This document shows positions 59,882 to 64,000 of a stretch of DNA of 64,000 nucleotides, piece after piece. The stretch lies in NCBI GenBank assembly GCA_016713585.1, contig JADJOV010000013.1, positions 1 through 64,000 of the forward strand. Direction: 5' to 3'. The position numbers and the translations under genes are program-made. Within the stretch, counting starts at the first letter, position 1. Every line of letters begins with the position of its first letter. Origin of the DNA: Bdellovibrionales bacterium (GTDB lineage: Bacteria > Bdellovibrionota > Bdellovibrionia > Bdellovibrionales > Bdellovibrionaceae). The notes below the pieces were generated by a model. The model had not been told where the DNA came from. It did no database searches and saw only the letters and a list, made by a program, of their open reading frames with translations.

Positions 59882-61998
59882 ATGTCTTTTAAAGATCCTA
59901 AAGACGTCGAAGAACTTAAAGATACCCGCAATATCGGCATCATGGCTCACATTGATGCCGGAAAACCACAACCACTGAACGAATTCTCTACTACACAGGT
60001 AAAAGCCATAAGTTGGGTGAAGTCCATGATGGGGCGGCCACAATGGACTGGATGGTTCAGGAGTAGGAACGTGGGATCACCATTACGTCTGCAGCTACCA
60101 CCGCTTTCTGGAAAGATCACCGAATCAACATTATAGATACTCCTGGGCATGTCGATTTCACGATTGAAGTTGAGCGTTCATTGCGGGTTTTAGATGGTGC
60201 GGTTGCAGTTTTTGATGCCGTGAGCGGAGTTGAGCCGCAGTCTGAAACCGTTTGGAAACAAGCTAATAAATATAAAGTTCCTAGAATTTGTTTTATTAAC
60301 AAAATGGATCGCGTCGGCGCGGATTTTGTTATGAGTTTAAAAACAATTCGTGAAAAGTTAGACGCCAATCCAATTCCTGTTCAAGTGCCACTTGGGGTGG
60401 AGGATACTTTTCAGGGTGTTGTCGATCTCATTGAAAACAAAGCTTTTCGTTGGAAAGAGTCTGATCTTGGGGCGACCTATGAAATCGAGGAAGTTCCCAG
60501 TGAGATCAAAGAAGAAGTTAATCGATTTCGAACTGAAATTGTTGAAAAAATTGTTGAATTTGACGATGGACTCCTTGAAAAATATTTGAACGGTGAGGAA
60601 GTCTCTGTCGCGGACTTGAAAAGAGTCTTGAGGAAAGCCACTCTTGCGCTAAAGGTTTTTCCGGTTTTTTGTGGTGCCGCATTCAAGAACAAGGGAATTC
60701 AGCCCCTCCTTGATGGGGTTGTCGACTATCTCCCTTCCCCACTTGATGTGCCTCCGATTGTTGGCACTCATCCAGAAAAACCAGAAAAGGAAATTGATTG
60801 TCCAACCAAATTCGATGCGCCAGTTGCCGCCCTCGCATTTAAAATTGCAAGTGATCCCTTTTCGGGAACATTGACATATATTCGCGTTTATTCAGGGATA
60901 GTGAAGGCTGGAGACCAGCTCTATAATCCACGAACCGATAAGAAAGAAAGAATTCAAAAACTTGTAAAGATGCACGCAAATCACCGTGAAGAAGTTCAAC
61001 TGTTGAAGGCTGGTGATATAGGTGCTGTCGTGGGTCTTAAATTCACTGGAACTGGAGACACATTGTGTGCGGGTTCTCATCCGGTAGTGCTCGAATCAAT
61101 TTCTTTTCCAGAGCCAGTTATTTCGGTGGCGGTCGAGGCAAAATCCTCCGCAGATCAAGAAAAAATGATTCAAGGTCTACAGAAGCTCGAGCGAGAAGAT
61201 CCCTCTTGTCGACTCAGAACTGATCCCGAAACTGGTCAGATATTACTTTCTGGAATGGGAGAACTTCATCTCGATATTTTGGTGGATCGCTTATTCCGTG
61301 AACATAAGATTCACGCCAATGTTGGAAAGCCACAGGTCTCTTATCGAGAAACTGTGACGGCCGCGGCTGAGGCCGAGCACATTTACGAAAGACTGCTTGG
61401 GGGTGATAATCACTACGCCAAGGTTCGACTGAGAATTGAGTCGATTGATTTAGCTAAGGGAATTCAGTTTGAATCTCGAGTCGCTCTCACAACATTGTTC
61501 AATGCTTCGTTTTTAACAGCGATTGAGAGTGGATTTAGAGAGGCTTGTGAGGTTGGGCCACTGGCAAATTATCCAATGCTTGGAATCAAAGGGCTTTTGC
61601 TTGATGTCGAAGTGCGTCCTGAGGCTGCCAGTGAAATGGCTTTTAAGGCGGCAACTTCAATGGCTTTTCGTGAATGTATGACTGATCTAACAAAGCGAGA
61701 GCAGACTCAGTTGCTTGAGCCAATAATGAAGCTTGAGGTCAGTGGCCCAGATGAATACATTGGGAACGTGGTGGGTGATTTGAACTCCCGTCGAGGTCGA
61801 ATTCAGTCTATTTCAGTGAAGCCTGGTGGGGGGCAAATTATCCTTGCGCAGGTGCCTCTGGCTGGTCTCTTTGGCTATTCGACGGATGTGCGCAGCCTGA
61901 GTCAAGGTCGGGCAAGCTTCAGTCTTGAATTTTCGCTCTACCAAATTGTTCCTCCCAAGGTGAAATCGGAATTGCTTGCTAAGATGGGCCGATTTTAG
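59882..61998 (+). CDS. fusA: Elongation factor G, one frameshift and one in-frame TAG
   Basis: Translocation GTPase. The N-terminus reads NIGIMAHIDAGK; one A missing from the run at 59962-59965 breaks the P-loop, and the expected TTTTERILYYTGKSHKLGEV follows in the next frame. That frame meets a TAG at 60064-60066 exactly where Gln is expected in QEQERGITITSA, then continues through DTPGHVDF and NKMDRVGADF to a normal C-terminus. Corrected length is about 705 residues. The switch regions and domains II-V are intact. Only about 60 residues are affected; both defects are best read as sequence errors. Confidence 0.95.
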
Positions 61999-62048
61999 GC
62001 CATTTTGTACCCTCATAAAAAAATAAATAATAAAAAGAATTATTTCCT

Positions 62049-62078
62049 TTGACACCACCTTGCCTCATATTGCATATT
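62049..62078 (+). promoter_or_regulatory. rpsJ: Probable promoter of the S10 operon
   Basis: TTGACA at 62049-62054 is a consensus -35 box; CATATT at 62073-62078 is an acceptable -10 box with an 18-bp spacer. It lies in the 266-bp gap between fusA and rpsJ, giving a leader of about 180 bases. The rest of this gap holds no gene that I can support; the leader could host L4-type feedback, as in E. coli, but I identified no such structure. Confidence 0.55.
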
Positions 62079-62264
62079 CCGGCCCTCGAGCTTGCGGATT
62101 TTACAAAAAACACTCTTCGCTTTAAATTTCGGGGCCGTCCAGGCTCAAACAGAAGAGAAAGTTTTCGATGGAGATTTGGCAGTTCAGTATCGGACCCTTA
62201 TAGCATAAGCAAAAGTAAGAAGTTATTAATAGACAGTAAGTGCAACTAAACAAAAGAGTAGACA

Positions 62265-62582
62265 ATGCAAAGTCAAAAAATACGTATTCGTCTGAAAGCT
62301 TTCGATCATAAGCTGTTGGATCAATCCACACGCGAGATTGTGGATACGGCGCGTCGAACCGGAGCTCGAGTTGCGGGCCCGATTCCGCTTCCAACGCGAA
62401 TTAATCGGTTTACAGTTCTTAGATCTCCCCATGTGGACAAAAAATCTAGGGAGCAATTTGAGATTCGAACTCATAAACGGATGTTGGATATTTTAGAACC
62501 CACTCAACAAACTATTGATCAGCTGATGAAATTAGACCTCTCAGCTGGTGTGGATGTTGAAATTAAGTTGTCGGCTATTTAA
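62265..62582 (+). CDS. rpsJ: 30S ribosomal protein S10
   Basis: Intact 105-residue product, with IRIRLKAFDHKLLDQSTREIV, GPIPLPTRINRFTVLRSPHV and KKSREQFEIRTHKRMLDI. It sits in the 30S head and also partners NusB in antitermination in other bacteria. It is the first gene of the S10 operon. Confidence 0.98.
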   Translation: MQSQKIRIRLKAFDHKLLDQSTREIVDTARRTGARVAGPIPLPTRINRFTVLRSPHVDKKSREQFEIRTHKRMLDILEPTQQTIDQLMKLDLSAGVDVEIKLSAI

Positions 62583-62605
62583 TTAGGACTGATTAGGAGA
62601 ATGTT

Positions 62606-63265
62606 GTGAGTAATGCAACTCAATCTCAAGCAAACCAAGTAAAGCTTAGCGGCCTCTTTCTTTTTAAGGAAGGTATGTCGACTGTTTATAATGAGAAGGG
62701 CGAGGCTGTGCCTGTGACTGTTCTTAGATATGAACCCTGGTATGTTTCGCAGATTAAGACAATTGATAAAGATGGGTATGAGGCTGTTCAGTTAGCCTGC
62801 AGACCAAAGAAGAAGAAAAATTCAAACCAGGCTGAAGTTGGTCACCTTAAGGGTGCGGGCTTTGAAAATGGGGCCCATGTGACCAAGGAGTTGCGTCAAG
62901 CAATACCTGAAGGTCTTAATGTTGGACTCGCTCTCTCAATCGAAAGTTTGACAAAGGGTGATGTCGTGAACATGACCTCGACCTCAAAGGGAAAAGGTTT
63001 CCAAGGCGCTGTTAGGCGTTGGAGTTTTGCTGGAGGTCCAGCCTCCCACGGATCCAAGTTTCATCGTCAGCCAGGATCAGTTGGAAATAGAACATGGCCG
63101 GGACGTGTTATGCCGGGAAAGAAGTTTCCGGGTCATCTTGGTGATGAAACTGTTACGGTTCGAAATGTTCAGATTGTTGATGTCCTCCCTGAGGACGGTG
63201 TCATTATGGTTAAAGGACCTGTGCCAGGTGGACGAAATTCACTTGTGAAGTTGGTAAAGGAGTAA
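62606..63265 (+). CDS. rplC: 50S ribosomal protein L3
   Basis: Starts at GTG 62606. The 219-residue product has the bacterial L3 pattern: GLFLFKEGMSTVYNEKGEAVPVTVL at the start, then VNMTSTSKGKGFQGAVRRW, GGPASHGSKFHRQPGSVGNR and the end GPVPGGRNSLVKLVKE. It is an early 23S rRNA assembly protein near the peptidyl-transferase centre. Spacing to rpsJ is 23 bp. Confidence 0.97.
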   Translation: MSNATQSQANQVKLSGLFLFKEGMSTVYNEKGEAVPVTVLRYEPWYVSQIKTIDKDGYEAVQLACRPKKKKNSNQAEVGHLKGAGFENGAHVTKELRQAIPEGLNVGLALSIESLTKGDVVNMTSTSKGKGFQGAVRRWSFAGGPASHGSKFHRQPGSVGNRTWPGRVMPGKKFPGHLGDETVTVRNVQIVDVLPEDGVIMVKGPVPGGRNSLVKLVKE

Positions 63266-63268
63266 GCC

Positions 63269-63898
63269 ATGGCGAAGGTCGATGTATTAAATTGGAAAAA
63301 AGAAAAGGTTGGCCAAATAGAGCTTGCCCCTGAAGTTTTTGATATCGAGGTTCGCCTTGATGTGCTTCATACGGTTGTTCGATGGCAGTTAGCAAGTCGT
63401 CGTCAAGGGACTCATTCAACTAAGACTAAGGGTCTTGTGAGCGGGGGCGGCAAGAAGCCCTTTAAGCAAAAAGGAACTGGTAATGCACGTCAAGGATCTA
63501 TCAGATCACCATTGATGCCAGGTGGTGGAACTGCGTTTGGTCCCCTGCCAAGGGACTATTCTTACGCTCTTCCTAAAAAAGTCAGAAAGCTTGGACTTGC
63601 AATGGCTCTGTCTCAGCTATTAAAAGATGGTAAGCTTGTTGTTTTGGACGATGTTCAATCTAACGGCAAGACTAAAGACTTTGCGGAAAAAATGAAGGCT
63701 TTTGGATTAGAAAAGGCCGTGTTTATTGATGAAGCCTCAAGCGATTTGGCAAAAAGGGCTGCGAAGAATCTTCCGAAAGTGAAGTATCTTCCAGTTGCTG
63801 GCGCAAACGTCTTTGATGTTTTGAAATACGAACATGTCGTTCTTGCGAAGAATGCTGTTGAGGGAATTGTTAACAAGTGTTTAATGGAGAAAGCATAA
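63269..63898 (+). CDS. rplD: 50S ribosomal protein L4
   Basis: Intact 209-residue product. The extended loop (RQGTHSTKTKGLVSGGGKKPFKQKGTGNARQGSIRSP, seen in pieces) reaches the exit tunnel, and the folded domain follows (FGPLPRDYSYALPKKVRKLGL). In E. coli L4 also represses this operon. It starts three bases after rplC. Confidence 0.97.
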   Translation: MAKVDVLNWKKEKVGQIELAPEVFDIEVRLDVLHTVVRWQLASRRQGTHSTKTKGLVSGGGKKPFKQKGTGNARQGSIRSPLMPGGGTAFGPLPRDYSYALPKKVRKLGLAMALSQLLKDGKLVVLDDVQSNGKTKDFAEKMKAFGLEKAVFIDEASSDLAKRAAKNLPKVKYLPVAGANVFDVLKYEHVVLAKNAVEGIVNKCLMEKA

Positions 63899-63899
63899 T

Positions 63900-64000
63900 A
63901 TGAATCATGTTTTAAAATCTCCGCTGGTCACAGAAAAGAATACTTATCACAGCGCTGCTGGTGTGTACGTATTTGAAGTTGGAATTAAAAGTGATAAAAC
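63900..64000 (+). CDS. rplW: 50S ribosomal protein L23, partial (right edge)
   Basis: ATG 63900 begins MNHVLKSPLVTEKNTYHSAA, the normal L23 N-terminus (PLVTEK). Only 33 codons lie inside the window; the gene continues to the right. Its position after rplD is the standard S10-operon order. Confidence 0.9.
   Translation, partial: MNHVLKSPLVTEKNTYHSAAGVYVFEVGIKSDK

Noticed and set aside
26660..60066. UAG reassigned to Gln (alternative genetic code)
   Set aside because: TAG ends tuf, rplA, rplL and rpoC at their conserved C-termini, so UAG is a normal stop here; only two internal TAGs were noticed.
7660..60070. Programmed ribosomal frameshifting as an explanation for the many broken genes
   Set aside because: The shifts have varied contexts and both directions, hit genes never known to need recoding, and lack consistent slippery sites or stimulatory structures. 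Sequence error is simpler.
1..64000. CRISPR array, insertion sequence, prophage or defence island
   Set aside because: No regularly spaced repeats, transposase, integrase, terminal inverted repeats or recognisable defence proteins were seen; the window reads as core and envelope genes.

Overview
The window looks like chromosomal DNA of a Gram-negative bacterium from the Bdellovibrio-like lineages (Bdellovibrionota), at moderate GC. Supporting signs are a TIGR02147/DUF4423 regulator, a tricorn-type protease, a probable FabMG-type enoyl-ACP reductase, many secreted or outer-membrane proteins of unknown function, and the ftsQ-ftsA-ftsZ order. The assignment rests on protein recognition only; no 16S gene is present.

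Layout. 1-6318: tricorn-like protease (cut by the left edge), subtilisin-type protease, TPR/winged-helix regulator and GH15 glucoamylase on the minus strand, then a LysR-type regulator on plus. 6448-12689: ftsQ, ftsA, ftsZ, an LpxH-like phosphoesterase, a zinc-cysteine protein, dps and a convergent Nudix hydrolase. 12819-14638: two secreted proteins. 14711-21484: a glycan locus with a GtrB-like GT2, a DprE1/DprE2-like redox epimerase pair, a polytopic membrane protein, a nucleotide-sugar dehydrogenase and an epimerase. 21497-24672: lytic transglycosylase-like protein, small secreted protein, J-domain protein. 24718-30512: secreted protein, TIGR02147 regulator, then a second envelope-sugar group (membrane protein, initiating sugar-phosphate transferase, FlaA1/WbpM-like dehydratase). 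30553-44855: outer-membrane proteins, dinB, cold-shock protein, dbpA, OprB porin followed by a chemoreceptor, PLD-family enzyme, FabMG-like gene, pyrF and a TrmH-family methyltransferase. 44930-64000: the translation/transcription block: four tRNAs, tuf, tRNA-Trp, secE, nusG, rplK, rplA, rplJ, rplL, rpoB, rpoC, rpsL, rpsG, fusA, then the S10 operon from rpsJ to a partial rplW.

The dominant property of the sequence is its frameshifts. Essential single-copy genes (ftsA, ftsZ, secE, nusG, rplA, rplJ, rpoB, rpsG, fusA, pyrF) are each broken by one or more small indels, often one base missing from a short homopolymer, while conserved protein continues in another frame. fusA also carries an in-frame TAG where a Gln codon is expected, and three of the five tRNAs have an off-consensus base in the T arm. 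This fits an under-polished long-read assembly far better than mass pseudogenisation. I therefore annotate each broken gene over its full span and state where the frame changes; absences and truncations should not be read as biology.

The most interesting biological candidates are the DprE1/DprE2-type lipid-sugar locus (15636-17798 and neighbours), a dinB promoter with a perfect 13-bp palindrome exactly between its -35 and -10 and an apparently leaderless start, a 36-bp perfect palindrome at the end of the FlaA1/WbpM-like gene, and a porin-chemoreceptor gene pair. I did not find a convincing defence system, mobile element, CRISPR array or wholly new multi-gene system.
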